Part shown: piece by piece, positions 43,218 through 54,700 of the stretch
Numbering within the stretch: the first letter of the stretch is position 1
Layout: each line of letters begins with the position of its first letter
Source: Alistipes excrementigallinarum
Lineage (GTDB): Bacteria; Bacteroidota; Bacteroidia; Bacteroidales; Rikenellaceae
Length of the DNA: 64,000 nucleotides
Reading direction: 5' to 3'
Assembly: GCA_019112825.1 (NCBI GenBank)
Contig: DXIP01000022.1
Coordinates: 91,965 to 155,964, forward strand
Notes under the pieces: generated by a model
The model's database searches: none
What the model was told of the DNA's origin: nothing
The model's input: only the letters and a program-made list of their open reading frames with translations
Translations under genes and position numbers: made by a program

Positions 43218-43333
43218 CTCCGATGCAGCGCGTGTGATGCAGGGAACTGAACGGTTGCTTGTGTTGCGCGCTGGCTGTTGGATGAACTTAAAACTTTGAG
43301 TAAAGTTTAACAATACTTTAAATACTTAATACT

Positions 43334-44521
<1,188 letters not shown>

Positions 44522-44540
44522 TTTACGAATCTACCATAAG

Positions 44541-44568
44541 AGGAGCGGTGTTCAACCGCACCGCTCCT
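44541..44568 (+). terminator. Hairpin between tuf and tRNA-Trp
   Basis: AGGAGCGGTG / CACCGCTCCT perfect 10-bp stem with an 8-base loop, followed by only a weak T-rich tail (CATCTT). It may be a partial terminator or an RNA-processing site just ahead of tRNA-Trp. Confidence 0.6.
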
Positions 44569-44574
44569 CATCTT

Positions 44575-44645
44575 AGGAGCATAGTTCAAGGGTAGAATAG
44601 CGGTCTCCAAAACCGTTGATGGGAGTTCGAATCTCTCTGCTCCTG
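44575..44645 (+). tRNA. tRNA-Trp (CCA)
   Basis: 71-base cloverleaf with acceptor AGGAGCA / TGCTCCT, anticodon loop CTCCAAA (CCA) and T-loop TTCGAAT. It lies 23 bases before secE, as in many bacteria. Confidence 0.96.
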
Positions 44646-44668
44646 CTATAAAAATCGAGACGAAAGTT

Positions 44669-44866
44669 ATGTTCAACTACGTAAAAGAATCCTACAACGA
44701 GCTTGTGCACAAGGTGACGTGGCCCACGTTTCCGCAGCTTCAGAGTTCGACGGTCGTAGTGATGGTGGCTTCGGTCATCTTCGCTATCATCGTTTTGGCG
44801 ATGGACCTGTCGTTCGAGAATCTGATGGCTGTCATCTACAAGACCCTGGCAAATCTTGGTCGTTAA
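44669..44866 (+). CDS. secE: Preprotein translocase subunit SecE
   Basis: A 65-residue single-span subunit of the SecYEG channel. It has the conserved amphipathic start (YVKESYNELVHKVTWPT) and one membrane helix (about 30-52). It is the short, one-helix type typical outside the enterobacteria. It is followed by nusG after 20 bases. Confidence 0.95.
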   Translation: MFNYVKESYNELVHKVTWPTFPQLQSSTVVVMVASVIFAIIVLAMDLSFENLMAVIYKTLANLGR

Positions 44867-44886
44867 TCCGTGTTGAGTGCTGAACG

Positions 44887-45447
44887 ATGAGCGAGATTAA
44901 GAAACAGTGGTACGTGGTTCGGGCCATCGGTGGCAAGGAGAATAAGGTCAAGGAGTACATCGAGGCCGAAATTCGTCACAACCACCTGGAGGATTACATC
45001 TCCCAGGTGCTGATTCCCACGGAAAAGGTATACACGATTCGCAACGGAAAGAAAGTTTCGAAGGAGAAGGTTTCTTATCCGGGTTACGTGTTGATTGAAG
45101 CAGCGTTTGTAGGTCAGATTCCGATTATAATTCGCAATACTCCCAACGTGCTCGGCTTCCTCGGCGATACGAAGGAAGACAGCCGCAAGATGATTGCCAC
45201 GCCTCTTCGTCCACAGGAGGTGGCGCGCATCTTGGGCCGTGTCGACGAGCTGAGCACCATGGAGGAGGAGAGCGAAACACCCTTCTGTGTCGGCGAGACC
45301 GTCAAGGTTACGGACGGTCCTTTCTCAAGCTTCCAAGGTACCATTGAGACTGTCGACAACGAGCGCAAGAAACTCACGGTATCGGTGAAGATATTCGGGC
45401 GCAAAACTCCTATGGAGTTGAGTTTCACTCAAGTAGAAAAAGAATAA
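44887..45447 (+). CDS. nusG: Transcription elongation/antitermination factor NusG
   Basis: A 186-residue factor that binds RNA polymerase and couples it to ribosomes or Rho. It has the NGN domain (QWYVVRAIGGKENKVKEYIE) and a C-terminal KOW domain (VTDGPFSSFQGTIETVD). Standard secE-nusG-rplK order. Confidence 0.97.
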   Translation: MSEIKKQWYVVRAIGGKENKVKEYIEAEIRHNHLEDYISQVLIPTEKVYTIRNGKKVSKEKVSYPGYVLIEAAFVGQIPIIIRNTPNVLGFLGDTKEDSRKMIATPLRPQEVARILGRVDELSTMEEESETPFCVGETVKVTDGPFSSFQGTIETVDNERKKLTVSVKIFGRKTPMELSFTQVEKE

Positions 45448-45463
45448 TTAACCAAGGAAAATT

Positions 45464-45904
45464 ATGGCAAAAGAGGTTGCTGCATTTATCAAACTGCAGA
45501 TTAAAGGTGGTGCTGCCAATCCTTCGCCCCCGGTAGGTCCGGCTTTGGGTTCCAAGGGAGTCAATATCATGGACTTCTGCAAGCAATTCAACGCCCGTAC
45601 TCAGGACAAGGCTGGTAAGGTTCTTCCGGTTATCATCACGGTTTACACGGACAAGTCGTTCGACTTCGTTGTTAAACAACCGCCCGTAGCCATTCAGCTC
45701 AAGGAAGCAGCCAAGCTCAAGAGCGGTTCCGCGCAGCCTAACCGCGACAAGGTTGGTCAGGTAACATGGGACCAAATCAAGGAGATTGCTCAGGACAAGA
45801 TGCCCGACATGAACTGCTTCACGCTTGAGTCTGCTATGCGTATGGTTGCCGGTACTGCGCGCAGTATGGGTATCAGCGTAGTGGGAGAATTTCCTAATCT
45901 GTAA
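45464..45904 (+). CDS. rplK: 50S ribosomal protein L11
   Basis: 146-residue large-subunit protein binding 23S rRNA at the GTPase centre. The N-terminal domain contains the proline-rich NPSPPVGPALGSKGVN that interacts with release and elongation factors. It begins 16 bases after nusG. Confidence 0.98.
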   Translation: MAKEVAAFIKLQIKGGAANPSPPVGPALGSKGVNIMDFCKQFNARTQDKAGKVLPVIITVYTDKSFDFVVKQPPVAIQLKEAAKLKSGSAQPNRDKVGQVTWDQIKEIAQDKMPDMNCFTLESAMRMVAGTARSMGISVVGEFPNL

Positions 45905-45917
45905 TTGATTTACGAAG

Positions 45918-46616
45918 ATGAGTAAGTTGACAAAAAATCAAAAAATCGCCTACGCAAAGGTGGAAGCCGGTAAGGCTTACAAACTTCCGGAGGCTGCCGC
46001 TCTTCTGAAGGAAATCACGTTTACGAAATTCGACGCTTCGGTTGATATCGACGTTCGTCTGGGTGTGGACCCCCGCAAGGCCAACCAGATGGTGCGTGGT
46101 GTCGTAACGCTTCCCCACGGAACGGGCAAGCAGGTGCGCGTGCTCGTGCTCTGCACCCCCGAGAAGGAGGCCGAGGCTAAGGCTGCCGGAGCAGACTACG
46201 TAGGTCTGGATGAGTATGTAGACAAAATCAAGTCGGGTTGGACCGACGTCGATGTCATCGTATGTACGCCCAACGTGATGGGCAAGGTCGGCGCCCTGGG
46301 TCGTATCCTGGGTCCCCGCGGACTGATGCCTAACCCCAAGACGGGTACGGTGACCATGGAGGTCGGCAAGGCCGTTGGTGAGGTGAAGGCCGGTAAAATC
46401 GACTTCAAGGTCGACAAGTTCGGTATCATCCACACGTCGGTAGGCAAGATTTCGTTCTCGGCCGAGCAAATCGCTGAAAATGCGAAGGAGGTGCTGAGCA
46501 CGATTATCAAGCTCAAGCCGGCTGCTGCCAAAGGTTCTTATGTGAAGAGTATCTATCTTTCGACGACCATGAGTCCCGGTGTGCAGATTGATGCCAAGTC
46601 AGTTGAAACCAAATAA
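45918..46616 (+). CDS. rplA: 50S ribosomal protein L1
   Basis: 232-residue protein of the L1 stalk, and a translational repressor of its own operon in E. coli. Conserved GRILGPRGLMPNPKTGTVT near residue 130. Starts 13 bases after rplK. Confidence 0.98.
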   Translation: MSKLTKNQKIAYAKVEAGKAYKLPEAAALLKEITFTKFDASVDIDVRLGVDPRKANQMVRGVVTLPHGTGKQVRVLVLCTPEKEAEAKAAGADYVGLDEYVDKIKSGWTDVDVIVCTPNVMGKVGALGRILGPRGLMPNPKTGTVTMEVGKAVGEVKAGKIDFKVDKFGIIHTSVGKISFSAEQIAENAKEVLSTIIKLKPAAAKGSYVKSIYLSTTMSPGVQIDAKSVETK

Positions 46617-46632
46617 AGGAGGAGAGTAAGAG

Positions 46633-47157
46633 ATGACAAAGGAAGAAAAACTGGTTGTTATTAACAGCCTTACCGAGCAGCTCCAGGCGTATCCTCACTT
46701 TTACATCACCAACATCGAGGCGCTGAATGCCGAGCAGACCGCTTCGCTCCGTCGCAAGTGCTTCGAGAGCAACGTGAAGCTCGTCGTTGTCAAGAACACG
46801 CTTCTTGCCAAGGCGCTCGAGAAGGTGGAGAAGGCTGATGCCGATTTGGTGAAGGTATTGGAGGGTTCCACGTCGATTATGTTCACGGAGGTGGCCAAGG
46901 CCCCCGCGGTCCTCATCAAGGAGTTCCGCAAGAAGGCCGACAAGCCCGTCCTGAAGGCGGCTTACGCCGAGGGATGCGTGTACATTGGCGACGAGCAGCT
47001 CGAAACACTGTGCAACATCAAGAGTCGGGAAGAGCTTATCGGCGATATCGTCGCTCTGCTGCAGTCCCCGGCCAAGAATGTTATTTCTGCATTGCAGGGT
47101 AATGCAGGTCAAAAGATTGCGGGCCTCGTGAAGACGCTCGAATCGCGAAACAACTAA
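46633..47157 (+). CDS. rplJ: 50S ribosomal protein L10
   Basis: 174-residue base of the ribosomal stalk, which carries L7/L12 dimers on its C-terminal helix. N-terminal rRNA-binding part TKEEKLVVINSLTEQL and VKNTLLAKAL are recognisable. It begins 16 bases after rplA; an AGGAGGAGAG stretch upstream is a strong ribosome-binding site. Confidence 0.97.
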   Translation: MTKEEKLVVINSLTEQLQAYPHFYITNIEALNAEQTASLRRKCFESNVKLVVVKNTLLAKALEKVEKADADLVKVLEGSTSIMFTEVAKAPAVLIKEFRKKADKPVLKAAYAEGCVYIGDEQLETLCNIKSREELIGDIVALLQSPAKNVISALQGNAGQKIAGLVKTLESRNN

Positions 47158-47200
47158 TCACAACAAGAATTAAAAACAAAATCTAATAAGAATTACAACT

Positions 47201-47578
47201 ATGGCAGATGTAAAGAAACTGGCTGAAGAATTGGTAAATTTGACAGTTAAGGAGGTAAACGAACTGGCTACTATCCTCAAGGAGGAGTACGGAATTGAGC
47301 CCGCTGCTGCAGCTGTTGCTGTTGCTGCTCCCGCTGCTGGCGCAGGCGAGGCTGCTGCAGCCGAGAAGACGTCGTTCGACGTTATCCTGAAGAACGCCGG
47401 TCAGGCTAAGCTCCAGGTTATCAAGGCCGTTAAGGATATCGCCGGCCTGTCGCTGGGCGATGCAAAGGCACTCGTTGACGGTGCTCCCAAGGCCGTTAAG
47501 GAGGGTGTCTCCAAGGAGGAGGCCGAGCAGATTAAGGCTCAGCTCGAGGAGGCAGGTGCTGAAGTTGAGGTTAAGTAG
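47201..47578 (+). CDS. rplL: 50S ribosomal protein L7/L12
   Basis: 125-residue stalk protein that recruits translation GTPases. It has an N-terminal dimerization domain, an Ala-rich hinge (about 38-55) and a C-terminal domain with VIKAVKDIAGLSLGDAKALV. A 240-base gap with a hairpin separates it from rpoB. Confidence 0.98.
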   Translation: MADVKKLAEELVNLTVKEVNELATILKEEYGIEPAAAAVAVAAPAAGAGEAAAAEKTSFDVILKNAGQAKLQVIKAVKDIAGLSLGDAKALVDGAPKAVKEGVSKEEAEQIKAQLEEAGAEVEVK

Positions 47579-47609
47579 CATTGCCGCTTACGACTGTTCA
47601 GTCAATGCA

Positions 47610-47651
47610 GGTATAGGGCTTACATTCGCTGTAAGCTCTATGCCCTTTTTG
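47610..47651 (+). terminator. Terminator/attenuator between rplL and rpoB
   Basis: 15-bp stem GGTATAGGGCTTACA / TGTAAGCTCTATGCC (two G-U pairs) with a 5-base loop, then CTTTTT. It lies 30 bases after rplL. By analogy with the partial terminator between these genes in E. coli it should make rpoBC less abundant than the ribosomal genes. The rest of the gap to 47818 shows no clear promoter. Confidence 0.75.
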
Positions 47652-47818
47652 CTCTAAAGACCGGAAGTGCCGCTGAGCTGTGTCCGGTTTTTGGAATTTG
47701 AATGCTCTCAGGGATGTAATGTCGTTACACTGGGGGCATTAGCGGGATAAAGCAGTCCCGTTTCGGGAGCGTAACTCACTCGCGCGTACTTACACTTCAA
47801 CTAATTTGGATTTTACCG

Positions 47819-50800
47819 ATGTCCGCAGCAAAACAACAACCAAGAATCAGCTTTTCGACAGTCAAGAACCGGGTGCCCTATCCGGACCTGCTGGAGGTAC
47901 AGCTCAAATCATTCCGGGACTTTTTCCAGATGGACACTACGGCCGAAAACCGTAAGAATGAGGGACTCTACAAGGTCTTTCAGGAAAATTTCCCCATTAC
48001 GGATACCCGGAACAACTTCGTTCTGGAGTTCATCGACTACTATATCGACCCGCCGCGCTACTCCATTGAGGAGTGTCTCGAACGCGGCCTGACATACAGC
48101 GTCCCCCTGAAGGCCAAACTCAAGCTCTACTGCACGGACGACGAGCATGAGGATTTCGGTGTGGTCGTACAGGACGTCTATTTCGGTACGATTCCCTACA
48201 TGACCGAACGCGGTACGTTCGTCATCAACGGAGCCGAGCGTGTCATTGTGTCGCAGCTGCACCGTTCCCCCGGCGTTTTCTTCGGACAGAGCATGCATAC
48301 CAACGGTACGAAGCTCTATTCGGCCCGTATCATCCCCTTCAAGGGGTCGTGGATTGAGTTCGCCACGGACATCAACAACGTGATGTACGCCTACATCGAC
48401 CGCAAGAAGAAGCTGCCCGTAACGACGCTTCTGCGTGCCATCGGTTACGAGGCCGACCAGCAGATTCTCGAGATTTTCGACCTGGCGGACGAGGTGAAGG
48501 TAACGAAGGCCAACCTGAAGAAGGCCGTAGGCCGCAAGCTGGCCGCACGCGTGCTCTCGACCTGGGTCGAGGACTTCGTCGACGAGGATACCGGCGAGGT
48601 GGTCTCCATCGAGCGTAACAACGTCATCGTGGACCGCGAGACGGTGCTCGAGGAGGAGCATATCGACCAGATTATCGAAAGCGGCGCCAAGACGATTCTT
48701 CTCCACAAGGAGAATCAGTCGGGCATCGACTTCTCGATTATTTACAATACCCTGCAGAAAGACCCCTGTAACTCCGAAAAGGAGGCTGTCGTCTACATCT
48801 ACCGGCAGCTGCGCGCTTCGGAGCCGCCCGATGAGGCAACGGCGCGCGACGTCATCGAGAAGCTCTTCTTCTCGGACAAGCGTTACGATTTGGGCGACGT
48901 AGGTCGCTACCGCATCAACAAGAAGCTGAACCTGGATATCGACCCGGCCATCCGCACGCTGACGCGCGAGGACATCATCGCCATCATCAAGTACCTGATT
49001 CAGCTCATCAACTCGAAGGCCGACGTGGACGATATCGACCACCTCTCGAACCGCCGCGTACGTACGGTGGGCGAGCAGCTTTCGAACCAGTTCTCGGTCG
49101 GCTTCGTGCGCATGGCGCGTACGATTCGCGAGCGCATGAACGTACGTGACAACGAGGTATTCACGCCGGTGGACCTGATTAACGCAAAGACGCTGTCGTC
49201 GGTCATCAACTCCTTCTTCGGCACCTCGCAGCTCTCGCAGTTCATGGACCAGATTAACCCGCTGGCCGAGATTACCCACAAGCGTCGTCTCTCGGCCCTC
49301 GGCCCCGGCGGTCTGTCGCGTGACCGCGCCGGATTCGAGGTGCGCGACGTACACTATACGCACTACGGACGTCTCTGCCCGATTGAGTCGCCCGAAGGCC
49401 CGAACATCGGTCTGATTTCGTCGCTCTGCGTCTATGCGAAGATTTCGCCCATGGGATTCATCGAGACGCCCTACCGTACGGTTACCGACGGCGTCATCGA
49501 CATGGACAACTCGCACATCCGCTACTACTCGGCCGAAGAGGAGGGGGGTAAGATTATTGCGCAGTCGAACATGCCCATCGACGACGAGGGGCACTTCCTG
49601 CAGCCCGACCGCATCAAGGCGCGTCAGGGTGCCGACTTCCCCGTGGTGACGGACAAGGAGGTGAACCTGATGGACGTGGCGCCCAACCAGATTGCCTCGA
49701 TTGCCGCCAGCCTCATCCCGTTCCTCGAGCACGACGACGCCAACCGTGCGCTGATGGGCTCGAACATGATGCGCCAGGCCGTGCCGCTCATCACGTGCGA
49801 GGCGCCCATCGTCGGTACGGGCATCGAGAAGGACATGATTTCCGACAGCCGCATCCAGATTGTCGCCGAGGGCGAGGGCGAGGTTGTCTTCGCCGATGCG
49901 ACGAAGATTCAGGTCAAGTACGAGCGTACGGAGGATGAAATCATCGCTTCGTTCGCCCCCGAGGTGACCACCTACGAGCTGCCGCGCTACCGCCGCACGA
50001 ACCAGAACACCTCGATTACGCTCAAGCCGACGGTGCTCACGGGCGACCATGTGACCAAGGGTCAGATTCTGACCGAGGGTTACTCGACGCAGGCCGGCGA
50101 GTTGGCTCTGGGCCGCAACCTGAAGGTGGCCTTCATGCCCTGGAAGGGATACAACTTCGAGGATGCCATCGTGATTTCGGAGCGCATCCAGCGCGAGGAT
50201 ATCTTCACGTCGGTACACGTCGACGAGTACATCATGGAGGTGCGCGATACGAAGCGCGGCGTCGAGGAGCTCACGTCGGATATTCCGAACGTCTCGGAGG
50301 ATGCCACCAAGGACCTCGATGCCAACGGTATCGTCCGCGTGGGTGCCAACATCCACCCGGGAGACATCCTCATCGGCAAGATTACCCCGAAGGGCGAGAG
50401 CGACCCCTCGCCCGAGGAGAAGCTCCTGCGCGCCATCTTCGGCGACAAGGCCGGCGACGTGAAGGATGCCTCGCTCAAGGCGCAGCCCTCGCTGCACGGC
50501 GTGGTGATTGACACGAAGCTCTACAGCCGCGCCGGCAAGGACGGCAAGAAGAGCAAGAACGCCGAGAAGCTGCAGCTCGAGAAGCTCGACGAGAAGTTCG
50601 CCGGGCAGGTTGCCGACCTGACCAAGCTGCTCGTATCGAAGCTCTGGACGCTGCTCCAGGGCAAGACCACGACGGGCATCACCGACTACTTCGGCGTGGA
50701 GCTCTATCCCGCCGGCACGAAGTTCTCGCAGAAGCTGCTCGAGGAGCTGGCCCACAAGTCGTCGGACGAGAAGACCGGCGTCATGACGGGCTACCTCAAC

Positions 50801-51679
50801 CTCGGTTCGTGCAAGTGGACGGGCGATGCGCACATCGACTCGCTCATCGAGACCACGATTAACAATTATACCATCGAGTGGAAGAAGGCCGACGCGGCCA
50901 TCAAGCGCGAGAAGTACAACCTGACCAACGGCGACGAGCTGCCGCAGACGGGTGTCATCCAGATGGCGAAGGTCTACATCGCCAAGAAGCGCAAGCTGAA
51001 GGTGGGTGACAAGATGGCCGGTCGTCACGGTAACAAGGGTATCGTGGCGAAGATTGTCCGCGACGAGGACATGCCCTTCCTCGAGGACGGTTCGATTGTC
51101 GACATCTGCCTCAACCCGCTGGGTGTGCCTTCGCGAATGAACCTGGGCCAGATTTACGAGACGGTGCTCGGATGGGCCGGCCGCGAGCTGGGTCTGAAGT
51201 TCGCCACGCCGATTTTCGACGGTGCTTCGCTCGAGCAAATCAACGAGTACACGGCCAAGGCGGGTCTTCCGCACAGCGGCCGCACCTACCTCTACGACGG
51301 CGGCACGGGCGAGAAGTTCGACCAGCCGGCTACGGTGGGCGTCATCTACATGCTCAAGCTGGGCCACATGATTGACGACAAGATGCATGCCCGTTCGATT
51401 GGTCCCTACTCGCTCATCACGCAGCAGCCGCTCGGCGGTAAGGCGCAGTTCGGCGGTCAGCGTTTCGGTGAGATGGAGGTCTGGGCACTCGAGGGCTTCG
51501 GTGCCGCCAACATCCTGCAGGAGATTCTGACCATCAAGTCCGACGACGTGACGGGCCGTGCAAAGGCCTACGAGGCGATTGTCAAGGGCGAGAACCTGCC
51601 CAAGCCGGGTATCCCCGAGGCAATGAACGTGCTGCTGCACGAGCTTCGCGGTCTGGCGCTCTCCGTCAAACTCGAGTAA
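47819..51679 (+). CDS. rpoB: DNA-directed RNA polymerase subunit beta
   Basis: 1286-residue beta subunit, which forms much of the active-site channel and the rifampicin pocket. Recognisable segments include SGVFFGQSMHTNGTKL-type protrusion sequence, the rifampicin-region GTSQLSQFMDQINPLAE with THKRRLSALGPGG (near 480-500), and the C-terminal KARGQRFGEMEVWALE-type clamp region. The rifampicin-region residues (Ser, Gln, Asp, His, Arg, Ser) look wild-type. rpoC follows after 37 bases. Confidence 0.99.
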   Translation: MSAAKQQPRISFSTVKNRVPYPDLLEVQLKSFRDFFQMDTTAENRKNEGLYKVFQENFPITDTRNNFVLEFIDYYIDPPRYSIEECLERGLTYSVPLKAKLKLYCTDDEHEDFGVVVQDVYFGTIPYMTERGTFVINGAERVIVSQLHRSPGVFFGQSMHTNGTKLYSARIIPFKGSWIEFATDINNVMYAYIDRKKKLPVTTLLRAIGYEADQQILEIFDLADEVKVTKANLKKAVGRKLAARVLSTWVEDFVDEDTGEVVSIERNNVIVDRETVLEEEHIDQIIESGAKTILLHKENQSGIDFSIIYNTLQKDPCNSEKEAVVYIYRQLRASEPPDEATARDVIEKLFFSDKRYDLGDVGRYRINKKLNLDIDPAIRTLTREDIIAIIKYLIQLINSKADVDDIDHLSNRRVRTVGEQLSNQFSVGFVRMARTIRERMNVRDNEVFTPVDLINAKTLSSVINSFFGTSQLSQFMDQINPLAEITHKRRLSALGPGGLSRDRAGFEVRDVHYTHYGRLCPIESPEGPNIGLISSLCVYAKISPMGFIETPYRTVTDGVIDMDNSHIRYYSAEEEGGKIIAQSNMPIDDEGHFLQPDRIKARQGADFPVVTDKEVNLMDVAPNQIASIAASLIPFLEHDDANRALMGSNMMRQAVPLITCEAPIVGTGIEKDMISDSRIQIVAEGEGEVVFADATKIQVKYERTEDEIIASFAPEVTTYELPRYRRTNQNTSITLKPTVLTGDHVTKGQILTEGYSTQAGELALGRNLKVAFMPWKGYNFEDAIVISERIQREDIFTSVHVDEYIMEVRDTKRGVEELTSDIPNVSEDATKDLDANGIVRVGANIHPGDILIGKITPKGESDPSPEEKLLRAIFGDKAGDVKDASLKAQPSLHGVVIDTKLYSRAGKDGKKSKNAEKLQLEKLDEKFAGQVADLTKLLVSKLWTLLQGKTTTGITDYFGVELYPAGTKFSQKLLEELAHKSSDEKTGVMTGYLNLGSCKWTGDAHIDSLIETTINNYTIEWKKADAAIKREKYNLTNGDELPQTGVIQMAKVYIAKKRKLKVGDKMAGRHGNKGIVAKIVRDEDMPFLEDGSIVDICLNPLGVPSRMNLGQIYETVLGWAGRELGLKFATPIFDGASLEQINEYTAKAGLPHSGRTYLYDGGTGEKFDQPATVGVIYMLKLGHMIDDKMHARSIGPYSLITQQPLGGKAQFGGQRFGEMEVWALEGFGAANILQEILTIKSDDVTGRAKAYEAIVKGENLPKPGIPEAMNVLLHELRGLALSVKLE

Positions 51680-51716
51680 GAGGTATAATTAGGAAGATAA
51701 GAAAAACGAACACAAT

Positions 51717-54700
51717 ATGTCATTTACCAAAGACAACAAGACGAACAATGGTTACAGCCGCATCTCCATCGGCCTGGCCTCTCCCGAAGAGATTCTGGCC
51801 CAGTCGAGCGGTGAGGTGCTCAAGCCCGAGACCATTAACTATCGTACCTACAAGCCCGAGCGCGACGGTCTTTTCTGCGAGCGCATCTTCGGCCCGGTGA
51901 AGGACTACGAGTGCCACTGCGGCAAGTACAAGCGCATCCGCTACAAGGGCATCGTCTGCGACCGTTGCGGTGTGGAGGTGACCGAGAAGAAGGTGCGCCG
52001 CGAGCGCATGGGCCACATCTCGCTGGTCGTTCCCGTGGTGCACATCTGGTACTTCCGTTCGTTGCCTTCGAAAATCGGCTACCTGCTGGGCATCCCCTCC
52101 AAGAAGCTGGAGACGATTATCTACTACGAGCGCTACGTCGTCATCAACCCCGGTGTCGCTGCCGAGCAGGGCATCGAGCGGCTCCAGACCCTCTCGGAGA
52201 AGGAGTACCTCGACATCCTGGCCGCCCTGCCCAAGGGCAACCAGGCGCTCGACGACAGCGACCCCAACAAGTTCGTCGCCCAGATGGGTGCCGAAGCCAT
52301 CTATACGCTTCTGAAGCAGGTCGACCTCGACTCGATGTCGTACGCCCTGCGCCACAAGGCCTCGACCGAGACCTCGCAGCAGCGCAAGTCCGAGGCGCTC
52401 AAGTGCCTCAACGTGATTGAGTCGTTCCGAGCCTCGAACGGCAAGAACAAGCCCGAGTGGATGGTGCTGAGCGTCATCCCGGTCATTCCGCCCGAACTGC
52501 GCCCGCTGGTGCCGCTCGACGGCGGCCGCTTCGCCACGTCGGACCTGAACGACCTCTACCGTCGCGTCATCATCCGCAACAACCGACTCAAGCGCCTGAT
52601 TGAAATCAAGGCCCCGGAGGTGATTCTGCGCAACGAGAAGCGCATGCTGCAGGAGGCCGTCGATTCGCTCTTCGACAACTCGCGCAAGTCGAACGCCGTG
52701 AAGAACGAGTCGAACCGCCCGCTCAAGTCGCTCTCCGACTCGCTCAAGGGCAAGCAGGGCCGCTTCCGTCAGAACCTGCTCGGTAAGCGTGTCGACTACT
52801 CGGCCCGTTCGGTCATCGTCGTCGGCCCCGAGCTGAAGATGCACGAGATGGGTATCCCGAAGGATATGGCCGCCGAGCTCTACAAGCCGTTTGTCATCCG
52901 CAAGCTCATCGAGCGCGGCATCGTCAAGACGGTGAAGTCGGCCAAGAAGATAATCGACCGCAAGGACCCCGTCATCTGGGGCATCCTCGAGAACGTCATC
53001 AAGGGTCACCCCGTGCTGATGAACCGTGCCCCGACGCTGCACCGCCTCGGTATCCAGGCCTTCCAGCCCAAGCTCATCGAGGGCAAGGCCATGCAGCTCC
53101 ACCCGCTGGCATGTACGGCCTTCAACGCCGACTTCGACGGTGACCAGATGGCCGTGCACCTGCCGCTGGGCAACGCCGCCATTCTGGAGGCGCAGCTGCT
53201 GATGCTCGGTTCGCACAACGTCCTCAACCCGGCCAACGGCGCCCCCATCACGGTGCCGTCGCAGGACATGGTCCTCGGTCTGTACTACATCACCAAGCCG
53301 CGCAAGGGCGTCAAGGGCGAGGGACATGTCTTCTACGGTCCCGAGGAGGCGATTATCGCCTACAACGAGAAGCGCGCCGACCTGCACGCCGTGGTCAAGT
53401 GCATGGTGGACGACCTGGACGAGCACGGAAACCCCGTGCGCGTGCTCAAGGAGACGACCATCGGCCGCATCCTCTTCAACCAGGTGGTTCCCAAGGAGGT
53501 GGGTTACATCAACGAGATTCTGACCAAGCGCTCGCTGCGTGACATCATCGCCGTGGTGATGAAGAAGGCCGGTGCCGACAAGGTGGCCAACTTCCTCGAC
53601 GACATCAAGGACATGGGTTACCGCATGGCCTTCAAGGGCGGTCTGTCGTTCAACCTCGACGCGGTCATCATCCCCGAGGAGAAGCAGAAGCTCGTGGCCG
53701 AGGGTTACGAGCGTGCCGACGCCATCATGGAGGACTACAACATGGGTCTGATTACCAACAACGAGCGATACAACCAGATTATCGACGTCTGGACCAACAT
53801 CAACACCAAGCTGACGAAGGCCGTGATTGATACGCTGGTCAAGGACGAGGACGGTTTCAACCCGGTCTACATGATGCTCGACTCGGGAGCCCGTGGTTCG
53901 AAGGAGCAGATTCGTCAGCTGAGCGGTATGCGTGGTCTGATGGCCAAGCCGCAGAAGTCGGGCGTCGAGGGTGGCCAGCAGGTCATCGAGAACCCGATTC
54001 TCTCGAACTTCAAGGAGGGTCTGTCGGTGCTCGAGTACTTCATCTCGACGCACGGTGCCCGAAAGGGTCTTGCCGATACCGCCCTGAAGACGGCCGACGC
54101 CGGTTATCTGACGCGCCGTCTGGTCGACGTGGCTCAGGACGTGATTATCAACGAGGAGGACTGCGGTACGCTGCGTGGTCTGACGGCTACGGCCATCAAG
54201 CGCAACGACGACGTGGTACAGACGCTCTACGACCGCATTCTGGGCCGTACGGCGCTTAACGACGTCATCCACCCCCTGACGGGCGAGGTGCTCTGCAAGG
54301 CCGGCGAGGAGATTACCGAGGATATTGCCGAGGCAATCGAGAAGTCGCCGCTCGAGTCGGTTGAAATCCGCTCGGTGCTCACCTGCGAGTCGCGCCACGG
54401 CGTCTGCGCCAAGTGCTACGGCCGCAACCTGGCCACGGCCCGCATGGTACAGAAGGGCGAGGTGGTCGGCGTCATCGCGGCACAGTCCATCGGCGAGCCG
54501 GGTACGCAGCTGACTCTGCGTACGTTCCACGTCGGTGGTGTGGCCGGTGGTACTGCCGTCGAGACCAACGTCGTTTCGAAGTACGTGGGTCGTCTGGAAA
54601 TCGACGAGTTGCGTACGGTCAAGGGCAAGAATGCTGCCGGCGAGCCGGTTGACATCGTCATCTCGCGTCAGTCGGAGTTCCGCATCGTCGACCCGAAGAC